Shown here one piece after another: positions 27,315 to 36,233 of a stretch of 64,000 nt of DNA. The number at the start of each line of letters is the position of its first letter. The stretch's first letter is position 1. A program made the position numbers and the translations under genes. Origin of the DNA: Stenotrophomonas sp. 704A1 (GTDB lineage: Bacteria; Pseudomonadota; Gammaproteobacteria; Xanthomonadales; Xanthomonadaceae); NCBI RefSeq assembly GCF_030549525.1, contig NZ_CP130831.1, positions 1,637,501 through 1,701,500 on the forward strand, read 5' to 3'. The notes beneath the pieces were generated by a model. It had not been told where the DNA came from. It saw only the letters and a list, made by a program, of their open reading frames with translations, and searched no databases.

Positions 27315-27324
27315 CAAACAATGC
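27315..27324 (-). promoter_or_regulatory. Conserved operon-start motif, copy 1
   Basis: On the minus strand this reads GCATTGTTTG. It lies 61 nt from the first base of the operon's first gene. Nearly the same motif is found upstream of three other leftward units (36671, 43894, 63565). Confidence 0.6.
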
Positions 27325-27366
27325 GCATCGCGCACTGCCCGCATACCTGCTTGTCTCGCGCCCATG

Positions 27367-27391
27367 AAAAAGCGGAGGCCGAAGCCTCCGC
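27367..27391 (-). terminator. Intrinsic terminator after the radC-like gene
   Basis: On the minus strand, GCGGAGGC-TTCG-GCCTCCGC is followed by five T residues. It lies 25 bp past the stop of the radC-like gene and ends that operon before the 27254 promoter. Confidence 0.88.
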
Positions 27392-27416
27392 GTGGATCAG
27401 GGAGCCGATGCCGTCG

Positions 27417-27911
27417 CTACAGCAGGCCGGATTCCGCGAACGAGTACGGCGTGCCCTGGCCGACGATGAGGTGATCCAGCACCCTCACGTCGATCAGCGA
27501 CAACGCGGCCCTCAGCGTTTGGGTCAACGCACGGTCCGCGCTCGACGGCTCCGTGCAGCCCGAAGGGTGTTGGTGAGAAAAAATGACCGCTGCCGCATTC
27601 AGTTCCAAGGCACGCTGCACGATCGGACGCGCATGCACCGAGGTCGAATGGATCGTGCCTCTGAACATCGGCTCGTAGGCCAGCACCTCGTGCATGCTGT
27701 TGAGGAACACGATGGCGAAGACTTCATTGGGCTCGGCGGCCAGTTTCAGGCGCAGGTAGTCCTTGACGGCGGCAGGCCTCTCCAGGGATGGCCCCTTCTT
27801 GAAGACCCGCTGCTCCAGCAGCGCGATGGCTTGCCGGATGATCCAGTCATCGGATTGGGACATGGGGGCAAAACGTGGCTCCACGCAGGAGTCGTTGGCG
27901 ACGAGAGACAT
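27417..27911 (-). CDS. RadC-like JAB-domain protein (DUF2466)
   Basis: This 164-aa protein has the JAB/MPN metallo-isopeptidase fold, with SHQHPSG (His113, His115) and downstream Asp126 forming the zinc site. The ICE-type RadC lacks the helix-hairpin-helix region of chromosomal RadC. The start at 27911 was chosen because longer starts run into the leader element. Such genes are common on mobile elements, with a suspected role in DNA repair or protein processing during transfer. A structured leader copy lies 150-220 nt upstream. Confidence 0.85.
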   Translation of the reverse strand: MSLVANDSCVEPRFAPMSQSDDWIIRQAIALLEQRVFKKGPSLERPAAVKDYLRLKLAAEPNEVFAIVFLNSMHEVLAYEPMFRGTIHSTSVHARPIVQRALELNAAAVIFSHQHPSGCTEPSSADRALTQTLRAALSLIDVRVLDHLIVGQGTPYSFAESGLL

Positions 27912-28056
27912 GGCGGACCTCCAGAAAGTGAGCGGAGGGCGCCACCCTGGGAGGGCAAGCCCTCCTGGGGATGGAAACAGCGGAACAAGGTGCATCCATC
28001 ACCGCGCGGCGGTGATTGTTCGCGGCCAGGATGCGAAAGCGAACGGGTAGCGGTCA

Positions 28057-28130
28057 GCGCGGCGAGCCGCGCCGTAGCCTTCAAGACCGAGGGCTACCTG
28101 GGCATGTCGCCGACAACGTCGGCAGGCATT
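28057..28130 (-). promoter_or_regulatory. Three-hairpin leader element, copy A
   Basis: On the plus strand there are three hairpins in order: GCGCGGC/GCCGCGC (28057-28072), GTAGCC/GGCTAC (28074-28097) and GCCGAC-AAC-GTCGGC (28109-28123). The last is bracketed by GGCAT repeats (28101 and 28125). The layout matches the copies at 53.8, 55.4, 58.4 and 59.3 kb. This copy overlaps the last codons of the thioredoxin-like gene and lies 146-220 nt upstream of radC. Confidence 0.65.
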
Positions 28131-28879
28131 TCGGATGTGGGGGTGGCGGGCGAACCCGGCGCGTCGCTGGCCATTTCCCCGGCCGCCAGCAGGTCCATGG
28201 CCGAGAGCAAGGCATCGCCCTCGATCGGCCCCTGCAACAGGATGGCCTGGCCCGTCTGGCGATCGAGCAGTCGCAGCGACGGCGTGGCGGTCACGCCGCT
28301 CTTGGTGGCTTCCGCGGCCTGCGCGCGGATGGCCACGTTGGGGCGCTCGCTAGCCATGCACTGTTCGATGGCTGACGTTGTTTCGGGGTAACGCAAGCCA
28401 TCGGGCAAGCCCTGGCCGTCGCTGCGCGTGTGGGCATAGACCCATTCGACCGCCTGCCAGAACGCCGCATGCCCGCCCGCTTCGGCGGCGCACTCGGCCA
28501 GACGTGCCTCGGCCGACGCGGCAGGCTCGTGCGCGGCCAGCGGCTGGTGATGCCATTGCAGCGCCACGTCGGTGTTGTTGCCGACCCAGCGCTTGAGCTG
28601 CGGGAAATACTCCCGGCAGAACGGGCATTCCAGGTCGGCATAGAGCGTCAGCGTGAAACGGCCTTCCGGGTTGCCCATCTGCCAGGGTGGCCCAGCGACC
28701 TGCGCCGTGCTGACCGGCGCGCGCGACGGCGCTGAGGATTCGCCGGGCGTCCGGGACACCAGCCAGATCAGCAGCAGCGCGACCAGCGCAGCAGCCAATA
28801 CCCAGGGCCAGCGAGGCCGCCAGCGGCGACGGCGGAACGCCTGGACCTGCATCGGAATGGAAGGACGTTTCTGTTCCAT
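28094..28879 (-). CDS. Membrane-anchored DsbA-type thioredoxin-fold protein
   Basis: This 261-aa protein has one N-terminal membrane anchor (about residues 24-42) and a periplasmic DsbA-like domain with active site CPFC (Cys85/Cys88). A cis-Pro loop lies at VTATPSL. It probably introduces or isomerises disulfides in the Cys-rich exported conjugation proteins. Its last codons (EMPADVVGDMPR) coincide with leader copy A. It is the penultimate gene of the operon. Confidence 0.88.
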   Translation of the reverse strand: MEQKRPSIPMQVQAFRRRRWRPRWPWVLAAALVALLLIWLVSRTPGESSAPSRAPVSTAQVAGPPWQMGNPEGRFTLTLYADLECPFCREYFPQLKRWVGNNTDVALQWHHQPLAAHEPAASAEARLAECAAEAGGHAAFWQAVEWVYAHTRSDGQGLPDGLRYPETTSAIEQCMASERPNVAIRAQAAEATKSGVTATPSLRLLDRQTGQAILLQGPIEGDALLSAMDLLAAGEMASDAPGSPATPTSEMPADVVGDMPR

Positions 28880-28892
28880 GGCGTTCTCCGGT

Positions 28893-31772
28893 TTACGACA
28901 GTTCCAGGGCCGGCGACTCGATGCCGCGGGCCTGGTCGATCTTCTCGGCCACCTTGAAAGCCGCTTCCAGTTCGGTGCAGCCGTACTGCTGCATGAGCTG
29001 GTAGCGTTCGGCCTTCTCCTCGGGTTCTGTCTGCGCGAGGGCGAGGTACAGGGACGGCGGCACGGCGCGGAACAGCACTTCCATGCTCTTGGAGAGGATG
29101 ACGCCTTCGGTGAATTTCCCCGCTTCCTTGCGCGCCGAAAGCATCAGCGCCTTCTGCGCGGGCGAGAGTTCGCGGAACCGCGCGATCTTCTCAACTTCAT
29201 CGGGCGGCATGCTGAGACAGATCCACCACTCGATCATGTTGAGCATGGGCTCCGCGGCGCGCGGCAGGTCGTCGATGTTCTGCGTCGCGAGCCAGAACCA
29301 GGCCCCCAATTTCCTCCACATCTTTGTAATTTTCACGACGTAGGGCGCGAGCAGCGGGTTCTTCGTGATGATGTGGCCTTCGTCGGTGACGTTGATGATC
29401 GGGCGTCCCAGGTATTGGTCGCGCTCGGCGATGTTGTTCACCGTGCTGATCAGGCTGATGTAAGCGATGGAGAGCTGCGCGTTGTAGCCCTCGCGGGCGT
29501 ATGTCGCGAGGTCAACCAAGGTGATGTCGGCTTCGGGCCACGGCGTGCCGTCGCGGTCGAACATTTCGCCGTCCGTGCCTTGACAGAACATGTCCATCGC
29601 ATCCGCCATCTCCAGCAGCCGCACGCGGCGCATTTCGGGCAGCGTCGGGTCCTGGCCGCGGGCGCGCAACGCGTTGCGCACGTCGCGCGTAAGCACCGTG
29701 CGTTTGTCGGCCACGCAGTGCTCGGCGGCGTCGAGGATGCACTGACGGATCAGCGAGCGGTCAGCCCGCGTCATCCGGGCTTCCTCCTTGTCCTCTCCGC
29801 CCGTGATCATCAGCCGCGCCGTGATCTCCAGTTCGCCGAGCACGTCGCGCTGCTCGTCCGCCTCCATGGCCGAGGCATCTGGTGGCGGGTCTTCATCCAG
29901 CGCGTCGGCGTCGAGCGTCTGCACGTCGCTGGGCGTCTCGATCAGCCGACGCGCGTCTGCGAATGGCGCGAGGCTGATGCCCGAACCTGGGGCCAGCTTG
30001 ACCCGGTTTACCGTCAGCCCGAGCATGCGTGCGAAGTCGCTGAACAGGCCGAAGCTGTTGCCAGCCTCCACGATGAACAGCCGCGGTCGGTAGATGGCCG
30101 TGACCTGATTCAAGAGGTTGTTGAGCGTGGCGCTCTTGCCGGAGCCGGTGGGGCCGAACAGGAACAGATGGGCGTTCATCTGCCGATCCAGGCGGCTGAG
30201 CGGGTCGAAGGTGATCGGCCCGCCACCGCGGTTGAACATCGTGATGCCCGGGTGCCCCGTACCTTGAGCGCGGCCCCACACCGGCGACAGGTTCGCCGCG
30301 TGCTGAGCGAACATCAGTTGGGTGTACCACTTGCGCCGATCCTGGCCGGGGTTGTAGCAGCATGGCAGCCACCGCAAGTAGCTGTTGAGCGGCGCCACCT
30401 CGTCGTCCTCGCGCACCGGCTGCAAGCCAGCATTGAGCATCACGTTCGCCAGGTCCAGGCCGCGCCGGTCCAGTTCCGCTTCGTCGCGTCCGCGCAGGTA
30501 GAATGCCAGCGTCCCCCGGTAGAGCTTGTGTGCGCTGCCGATGAGGGAGCGGGCTTCCTGCACGTCCTTCAACGTCTGCTCCGACGCCAGCGTCTCGCCC
30601 ACGGCCTTCTTCGCCAGGTGGTTGAGATCCGCTTCCAGGACATCCTGCGGCGTGGCGACCATCGTGAGACACAGCAAGGTGTCTTCCGGCATCTGGTCGA
30701 ACAGCGTGTTGATGGCATCCCCTTTGCGGGTCTCGCCGGTCAGGTGTCCGGTGCCGGGCGGCATGCGCAGCCGGTCGGTGATCAGCACGCGGTGCGGCAT
30801 GCCGTCGAAATACCAGGTGCCGTGCTCCACGTCGGAGCGTGGCTGGCCGAAGAACAGCCGCTGGCTGAAATCCCGCCCGCTCGCCAGCTCGATTTCGCCG
30901 GCCTCGCTTTCTTCGGTGCTGTCGGGGTAGCGCGCCAGCGCGTAGAAGCGCTCCCGGTCCTCTGCACTCGGTCCAAGCATCGCCGGGCGCGGATTGAACC
31001 ACCGCAGCAGCCAGTCGTGGACGTCGGCTGCGACCATGCGCCGTGCCTGGATGCCGGCGTTCGCCAGGCCGCCGCACAGGCGGTCGCAGACGATGTTCAG
31101 CATCTGCTCGGGCGTCTGGCCGCGGCGGCTTGCCTGCCCAGTTGCACGGCGATAGATCACCATGCGCACCCGCCGCGTCTGGCCGCGCCAGCGCAGCCGC
31201 GTGACCACCGTGTCCTCGAACAGGCCGCCCGGCTTGGCGACCGCGCGCAGGTGGTGGCCGAAGAAGCGCAAGTAGAACTCGGTGAAAGCGGTGCCGCGGG
31301 CACGCGGCTGCACGTAGTCGCGCAGGGTCTGCATGTACTGGTCGAAGCTGGGCTCGTCCTGGGCATAGAGCTGGAGTACCCAGGGGTTTTCGTCCAGCTC
31401 ATCGAACGAGTCCTGGAGCGCGTTCTCCAAGGCATCGCGGGCATGCGCGAGCCAGCCGGGCTCCCGCCCCTCGGTGCCCAGCGGCACCAGCTCGTAGAAG
31501 GCAGCGACCGACTGCCCATCCTCCAGCAGCATGGACTTCGACTGCGGCAAGAACTCCACCCAAGGCAGCAGTTCCGCGAACGACGGCGCGACGTCGTACA
31601 GCGCCTGCTCGTCGGCTACCGTCGCCGGCCTGCGGCCCTGGACCGCTGCGCCGGGTTCAGGGACGCCGGCCTGGCGCAAGGCCTCGACGTGGCGCTGCCA
31701 GCCGTCCGGCTTCTCTTCGTCGCCGGTGCCGGATGCGGCCAGCTTCGGCCAGGGAAGTTCCCAGCGCATCAA
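28893..31772 (-). CDS. TraC-type conjugative transfer ATPase (TIGR03744)
   Basis: This is the VirB4/TraC-family ATPase that powers pilus assembly. The 959-aa product has a Walker A GPTGSGKS near residue 535, a Walker B segment later in the C-terminal domain, and a long N-terminal VirB4-like domain. It overlaps the upstream lipoprotein gene by 4 bp. It is full length for the ICE family (PFL_4706 type). Confidence 0.93.
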   Translation of the reverse strand: MMRWELPWPKLAASGTGDEEKPDGWQRHVEALRQAGVPEPGAAVQGRRPATVADEQALYDVAPSFAELLPWVEFLPQSKSMLLEDGQSVAAFYELVPLGTEGREPGWLAHARDALENALQDSFDELDENPWVLQLYAQDEPSFDQYMQTLRDYVQPRARGTAFTEFYLRFFGHHLRAVAKPGGLFEDTVVTRLRWRGQTRRVRMVIYRRATGQASRRGQTPEQMLNIVCDRLCGGLANAGIQARRMVAADVHDWLLRWFNPRPAMLGPSAEDRERFYALARYPDSTEESEAGEIELASGRDFSQRLFFGQPRSDVEHGTWYFDGMPHRVLITDRLRMPPGTGHLTGETRKGDAINTLFDQMPEDTLLCLTMVATPQDVLEADLNHLAKKAVGETLASEQTLKDVQEARSLIGSAHKLYRGTLAFYLRGRDEAELDRRGLDLANVMLNAGLQPVREDDEVAPLNSYLRWLPCCYNPGQDRRKWYTQLMFAQHAANLSPVWGRAQGTGHPGITMFNRGGGPITFDPLSRLDRQMNAHLFLFGPTGSGKSATLNNLLNQVTAIYRPRLFIVEAGNSFGLFSDFARMLGLTVNRVKLAPGSGISLAPFADARRLIETPSDVQTLDADALDEDPPPDASAMEADEQRDVLGELEITARLMITGGEDKEEARMTRADRSLIRQCILDAAEHCVADKRTVLTRDVRNALRARGQDPTLPEMRRVRLLEMADAMDMFCQGTDGEMFDRDGTPWPEADITLVDLATYAREGYNAQLSIAYISLISTVNNIAERDQYLGRPIINVTDEGHIITKNPLLAPYVVKITKMWRKLGAWFWLATQNIDDLPRAAEPMLNMIEWWICLSMPPDEVEKIARFRELSPAQKALMLSARKEAGKFTEGVILSKSMEVLFRAVPPSLYLALAQTEPEEKAERYQLMQQYGCTELEAAFKVAEKIDQARGIESPALELS

Positions 31773-32209
31773 TAGTCCTCCAGCCGTTCACCGGGCATGG
31801 CGTACTGCACGCGCTGGTACAGGGGGAAGACCGTCGTGTAGCCCGGAACCGGCACGGGGTCCGTGCCCGCCAGGTGCGGGTACACATACATGACGAGATC
31901 GGGGTTGGGCAGGCGCTGGAACTGGCGATAAACCTCGTTGCGCGCCGTGCGCGTGTAGCGCATCTGCTCGACGGGCGCAGCCTGCACATCGGCGTCGGTC
32001 AGCGGCCGGCGCAGGCTCTGGCGCGCGTCGAGCAACTGCCGGCGCGCGACCTGGCCGGTGCCACTGCCGCCGCCACCCGTTTCCTGCTGCCAGATGTCCA
32101 TCATGGTGCGGTCGCTATGGGTCAGCAGTTCTTCCTTGCTGGTGGCGCAACCGCTGAGCACGGCGACGGCCGCGGCCAGCGCGAGGCCCTTAATCGAGTT
32201 CGAGCGCAT
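31769..32209 (-). CDS. TraV-like conjugal transfer lipoprotein (TIGR03751)
   Basis: The 146-aa product has a signal peptide with lipobox LSGC, so it is an outer-membrane lipoprotein at the TraV/VirB7 position of the transfer channel. The start at 32209 is chosen because it begins the signal peptide. It lies inside the end of the TraB-like gene (20-bp overlap) and overlaps traC by 4 bp. Confidence 0.87.
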   Translation of the reverse strand: MRSNSIKGLALAAAVAVLSGCATSKEELLTHSDRTMMDIWQQETGGGGSGTGQVARRQLLDARQSLRRPLTDADVQAAPVEQMRYTRTARNEVYRQFQRLPNPDLVMYVYPHLAGTDPVPVPGYTTVFPLYQRVQYAMPGERLEDY

Positions 32210-33608
32210 GGCTTTCTCCTGCACGGTGATCGACGCGCCGGCCTTCGGGGTCGTGATCGATGGCCAGCGGCTTTTCGAGGTGGACGGCGACCTTGGCGCC
32301 TGGCTGCACATAGACGGCGGCGAAAGCCTGTCCGTAGAGCTTGTTGACCCAGGTCGACATGTCCCGGACGCCGCCCGCGAGGATCTGGCCGACTGCTTCC
32401 TTGCCGCTGATGCCCACGGTGCCGATGGCGCCGTCCGAGCCGACGTAGGACATGCGGCCGCTGTCGCTCTCGATGAGCGAGGCCACGCCGGCTCCGGCCG
32501 CGGTGATCAGAGCTTGCGACCCGAGGTACTGCTGGGCGTTGCTGCGCCGTTCGCCGCTGACGCACGGGATGCCGTGCGGGTCGCTGATCCAGCCCAGGCC
32601 GTCGCGCTGCTGGTTGTTCTGCTGGTTGCCTTCGCGGTCTTCGGGAATCGTGCGGATCGTGCCGTCGTTGAAGACGAAGGTGATGCTGCGAACCTGGCCG
32701 CGCACGCACGAGAGCGTCCAGTCGCCCGATGCGGTTCCGGAGAACACCGCGCCGGCCACGTCGGGAATGTCGATGCCGTTGGCAGTCAGATTGTCCGGCC
32801 CGACCAGCACCTTGAAGGGGTACGGATCGTTCACCGTCCCGTCGATCGGCACGCGCCCAATCAGCGCCGTCATCGCCACGGAGCCCATCAGTGTCGAGTT
32901 GGTCGGCACGGTATAGACCGGCTTGGCGCTCTTGACGCCTGCCGCACCTGCGCCGGCGTTCGCCACGGTTTCCGCGGTGGTTTCCAGTGTGCTTTGTGCC
33001 GGGCCGAAGCTCGTCGGGAAGCTCATGCCGCTGCCTGCGCCACGACTGCCATTGCGGCCCTCGGCCTTCTTCGCGTCGTCCGGTTCGACCCAGCGCATGC
33101 CGCCTTCCATGCCGGCCTCGTCGCCGCCGCGCAGCCCCAGGCCCACCGGCAGATCAGCGTGACCGCCGCCGCGCCCGCCAATGCTGTCCAGGCGCCGCTG
33201 CAGGTCGGCGAGCAGCCCCTCGGTCTGCTGGCGCGCGCTGGCCGCCTGTTCCTGGTCGCGGCGCAGGTTGGAGCGCTCGGATTCGAGGGCCGAATTGATG
33301 CGCTGATCAATGGAGTTCTCCCGCTGGCGCAGCCGCTGGTTTTCCTCGCGCTGCGACTTGTTGTCGGTCAGCGCGGTCTGAAGCTCGGTGCGCAACTGTT
33401 TCACCTGGGCGACGAGCGTTGCCACGGTATCGCGCGGGGTATCGCCTTCGATGCCCAACGCCTTCATTTCCTCGGGCGTGAGCTTGGAGCCAGCATCCGC
33501 GGCGGGCGGTGCCGACGTGCTTCCACCGGAGAACAGCCGGATGGCAACGAACAGCACCAGCAAGGCGACCGGGATCATCAGCCACTTGAGCAAGCCGTTA
33601 CTGCGCAT
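32190..33608 (-). CDS. TraB-like core-channel protein (TIGR03752)
   Basis: The 472-aa protein has one N-terminal membrane segment (about residues 7-25) and a Gln/Glu/Arg-rich coiled coil (about 68-140). A C-terminal beta domain like TraB/VirB10 follows (YTVPTNSTLMGSVAMTALIGRVP). An AAGGAGG ribosome-binding site 6 nt before the ATG at 33608 decides this start over another ATG six codons upstream, which would lie in front of that site. It overlaps its neighbours at both ends. Confidence 0.88.
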   Translation of the reverse strand: MRSNGLLKWLMIPVALLVLFVAIRLFSGGSTSAPPAADAGSKLTPEEMKALGIEGDTPRDTVATLVAQVKQLRTELQTALTDNKSQREENQRLRQRENSIDQRINSALESERSNLRRDQEQAASARQQTEGLLADLQRRLDSIGGRGGGHADLPVGLGLRGGDEAGMEGGMRWVEPDDAKKAEGRNGSRGAGSGMSFPTSFGPAQSTLETTAETVANAGAGAAGVKSAKPVYTVPTNSTLMGSVAMTALIGRVPIDGTVNDPYPFKVLVGPDNLTANGIDIPDVAGAVFSGTASGDWTLSCVRGQVRSITFVFNDGTIRTIPEDREGNQQNNQQRDGLGWISDPHGIPCVSGERRSNAQQYLGSQALITAAGAGVASLIESDSGRMSYVGSDGAIGTVGISGKEAVGQILAGGVRDMSTWVNKLYGQAFAAVYVQPGAKVAVHLEKPLAIDHDPEGRRVDHRAGESHALELD

Positions 33609-34515
33609 GGCGGGCCTCCTTGCCATCGTCGGCTTCAGCTTCCCGCTGCGGCAGATGCACGGCCGGGTCGAAGCGGTGGATCGCCGGCAGCAGCGATTGC
33701 GCGAGGCCGTGCCCGCGCGTCACCAGGTACAGGACGGTCGTGTCCTCGGGCGTCCCGCGCGGTCCGAGCGCTTCGTGCTGGAAGGTGGCGGTGAGGAAAT
33801 CGCCTTGCAGCACGCGCGGGTCGAGCGTGACCCAGCCGCTGCTGCTGTTGGTCAGGCGCACGGCCGTGACCCACTGGTCTTCCAGACGCCACGACGCGAG
33901 CGCGACCGCGCGCACCGGCAGCGTCGGCATCAGCGTGCCGAGGTCGAGGTCACGGCGCAGGTTCACCCGCATGACGCCAGGCAGCGACTCCACAGTGCGC
34001 AGCGGCGCGTAGAGGTTCTGCGCGGCGAAGCGCGTCAGGACGACCGGAACCGGGGTTTCGCGCCGGGTCGCCCGCGTACCTGCTTGGTCCTGGGCGCGTG
34101 CCGGGGCCTCATCGGCACCGCCTGGCTGATCGCCGTAGCGCGCAGGGGTGCTGCTGCCCTCGACGATGCGCACCGGCTCCAGCTCGGCTTCGCCGTCTTT
34201 GGGCGGCTCGGCCGCAATGTCGAGCAGGATCAGCGCGCCCGTGTCGGCGTCCTGCAATTGCAGCCGCGTGGGCTCGATCGGCTCGCTGGCGCGCAGGTAC
34301 ACCGCGCCACCTGCGCTCTGCACGCGCAGGCGTTCGCCCACGCCTGCGGGCACGCCCACGCGGACGTTCCGGTCGATGAACACGATGCGCTCCTGGCCGA
34401 CCTTCAGCGGCACCGCCAGCGGCATGCGTTCCCACCGCAGAATCTCCACAGCATGGGAGACGGGTGCCGCGGCCACGGCCAGCAGCCCCAGCAGCACGAG
34501 TACAGGATGCTTCAT
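33598..34515 (-). CDS. TraK-like outer-membrane core protein (TIGR03749)
   Basis: This 305-aa secreted protein has a signal peptide ending SHAVE. It has a beta-rich body and a disordered linker of Ala/Gln/Arg (about residues 125-155). It occupies the TraK/VirB9 position between the TraE-like and TraB-like genes. Overlaps of 4 bp (upstream) and 11 bp (downstream) show tight coupling. Confidence 0.85.
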   Translation of the reverse strand: MKHPVLVLLGLLAVAAAPVSHAVEILRWERMPLAVPLKVGQERIVFIDRNVRVGVPAGVGERLRVQSAGGAVYLRASEPIEPTRLQLQDADTGALILLDIAAEPPKDGEAELEPVRIVEGSSTPARYGDQPGGADEAPARAQDQAGTRATRRETPVPVVLTRFAAQNLYAPLRTVESLPGVMRVNLRRDLDLGTLMPTLPVRAVALASWRLEDQWVTAVRLTNSSSGWVTLDPRVLQGDFLTATFQHEALGPRGTPEDTTVLYLVTRGHGLAQSLLPAIHRFDPAVHLPQREAEADDGKEARHAQ

Positions 34516-35204
34516 GGGGTGTTTCCTCCTTGGGGCGCTTGCGGAGACAGGCCGCCAGGTGCCGGGCGAGTCGGCTCCGGTGCGCTGATGCGCTGGGGCG
34601 CGCCGTCGTAGCAGTCCAGCGCCAGGCCGAAGGGGTTGCGGGCGGGATCGACGTCCACCCGCGTGACCTTCACCGGGTAGCGCACGAGCGCGCGCTTGAC
34701 CTGCTCGGCGCCGTAGTACTCGTCGGCGGTGATGTCGAGCGTCACCACCCAGTCGCGGTCGGAGACCACGCGCACGCGCGCCGTGGGGTCGTCGCCGTAG
34801 CCGCGGCCGGGGATCTCATAAATCCCGCGCACGCGCTGGCGCAGCTCGCCCGTGGAACGGCGGTAGTCGTAGTCCGCGCGCAGGAAGGCCTGGCAGGACG
34901 GGGTAAGGTACGGCGAGAGCGTGTGGAGGTTGCGCGGATAGTCCTCTTCGCCGTTCGTCGGCCAGCGGTTGAGGGTCTGGAACACGTAGAACGTGAACGC
35001 ATAGACCGATTCGGGCGGCACTTCCCACCACTTGCGGGTACTGCCCGAGCGCAGGTCGGGCGGGACGTGGATGGTCAGGTCGCGCGGCGCGCTCCACCAG
35101 CCACCGCCCATGACCAGGGCGACGATGACCAGCGCACCAGCACCCAGGCGAAGCGTCTTGATGTGCGCCTGCAGGTGGGTGATCTCGTTCTTGAAGCGGC
35201 TCAT
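34512..35204 (-). CDS. TraE-like inner-membrane transfer protein (TIGR03746)
   Basis: The 230-aa product has one N-terminal membrane segment (about residues 21-37) followed by a periplasmic VirB8/TraE-like domain (YAFTFYVFQTLNRW region). The C-terminal tail is Pro-rich. The start at 35204 follows a G-rich ribosome-binding site and overlaps the TraL-like gene by 4 bp. Confidence 0.86.
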   Translation of the reverse strand: MSRFKNEITHLQAHIKTLRLGAGALVIVALVMGGGWWSAPRDLTIHVPPDLRSGSTRKWWEVPPESVYAFTFYVFQTLNRWPTNGEEDYPRNLHTLSPYLTPSCQAFLRADYDYRRSTGELRQRVRGIYEIPGRGYGDDPTARVRVVSDRDWVVTLDITADEYYGAEQVKRALVRYPVKVTRVDVDPARNPFGLALDCYDGAPQRISAPEPTRPAPGGLSPQAPQGGNTP

Positions 35205-35611
35205 CGTGCCCCCCTTGCAACGGACCTTCGGGTGGACCAGAAGCCGGAGCGCGAGATCAGCACGTGGCCGCCTACCCATCCCGCCATCAGTGGATGGCGC
35301 GTGGCGATGCGCCATTGCAGTTGCCGGTACAGCCAGGTGTCGGGGCGCCCGCGCTTGAGCCGGCGCAGGATGCCGCCGCCGATGAAGACGCCCAGGGCCA
35401 CGCCCAGGACGACGAACGTCGGCGCGATGGCGATCGTGCGGAACACCCAGGACAGCGGCGCGCCGACCAGCAGGCCGGCGGCGCCGGACAGGCCGCAGCA
35501 GATCCACAGTTCGTCGGCGGTGAGGCCGCGCACGACAACAGGGTGGCGGTTGAGCCGATGCGGAAGGAACGTGACCGTCCCGTCCGCACGGACGTGCTGC
35601 TGCTCGGACAT
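35201..35611 (-). CDS. TraL-like transfer protein (TIGR03750, DUF3487)
   Basis: This 136-aa inner-membrane protein has two membrane segments (about residues 36-85) within the conserved PHRLNRHPVVVRGLTADEL and LKRGRPDTWLYR context. It lies where TraL/VirB3 lies in F-type operons. Its stop overlaps the TraE-like start. Confidence 0.87.
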   Translation of the reverse strand: MSEQQHVRADGTVTFLPHRLNRHPVVVRGLTADELWICCGLSGAAGLLVGAPLSWVFRTIAIAPTFVVLGVALGVFIGGGILRRLKRGRPDTWLYRQLQWRIATRHPLMAGWVGGHVLISRSGFWSTRRSVARGAR

Positions 35612-35623
35612 ACCGGCCTCGCC

Positions 35624-35983
35624 TTACAGGATGCCGGTGGCTTCGGTGAGCAGCCAGATGCCGATCACGAGCAGCACGGCACCGATCGCGACGGTGAGGC
35701 CAAACTGGCCCCAGGTCTTGCGGCCGGTGTGGATTTCCGCGTAGGTGCCGTAGGCGTGGTAGCAGACGCCGATGAACATCGACGCCACGACCAGGAGGGC
35801 TACGAGCATGATGATGTCGTAGCCGTAGTTCCTGATCGTTTCCATGATGCCGTTGCCGGTGCCGCGGGTCGGGTTTTCCAACTGCGGCAAGCCTTGCGCG
35901 AACGACAGCGCGGGCAGCGCGGCGGAGCCCAGTGCCACAGCGGCGCGCTGGGCAAGGCGGGAATGGAGGATGCGGTTTTGCAT
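35624..35983 (-). CDS. Pilin-like membrane protein (TIGR03745, PFL_4702 family)
   Basis: The 119-aa product has a signal peptide ending SFAQ and two membrane segments separated by a short basic loop (about residues 56-76 and 95-115), as in F-type pilin TraA. It is the most likely pilus subunit of this element. It lies 12 bp upstream of the TraL-like gene. Confidence 0.83.
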   Translation of the reverse strand: MQNRILHSRLAQRAAVALGSAALPALSFAQGLPQLENPTRGTGNGIMETIRNYGYDIIMLVALLVVASMFIGVCYHAYGTYAEIHTGRKTWGQFGLTVAIGAVLLVIGIWLLTEATGIL

Positions 35984-35999
35984 GGTCGTGCCTTTCAGG

Positions 36000-36233
36000 T
36001 CAGGAGAGGAGGAAGAAGCTCAGGACGAGGTACATCGCGACGAAGCGGATGCAGACGCCGAGGAACTGGCGCTGGTTGAGGCGGCTCTCGGACCACCCCA
36101 CGTAGGCCGTTCGGATGGCCCAGACGCCCCAGACGAGGAGCACCGCGAACACGGCGCCGACCAGGACGGTCGCCATCGCCGAAGGCGCGATGCCGCTGTT
36201 GGCTTGAAATGCCGAGACCTGGGCGCCGTTCAT
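36000..36233 (-). CDS. Small ICE membrane protein (TIGR03758, PFL_4701 family)
   Basis: This 77-aa protein has two hydrophobic segments (about residues 22-44 and 57-76). It starts within the end of the RAQPRD gene (4-bp overlap). It is a conserved small component of GI-type transfer operons with no assigned mechanism. Confidence 0.84.
   Translation of the reverse strand: MNGAQVSAFQANSGIAPSAMATVLVGAVFAVLLVWGVWAIRTAYVGWSESRLNQRQFLGVCIRFVAMYLVLSFFLLS

Noticed and set aside
27911..27995. Longer start for the radC-like gene
   Set aside because: The extra N-terminal residues (Pro/Leu/Gly-rich) do not resemble RadC and are encoded by the hairpin leader.
28653..31775. 1040-aa plus-strand open frame opposite traC
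   Set aside because: It is antisense to a complete TraC ATPase and has no motifs or ribosome-binding site.
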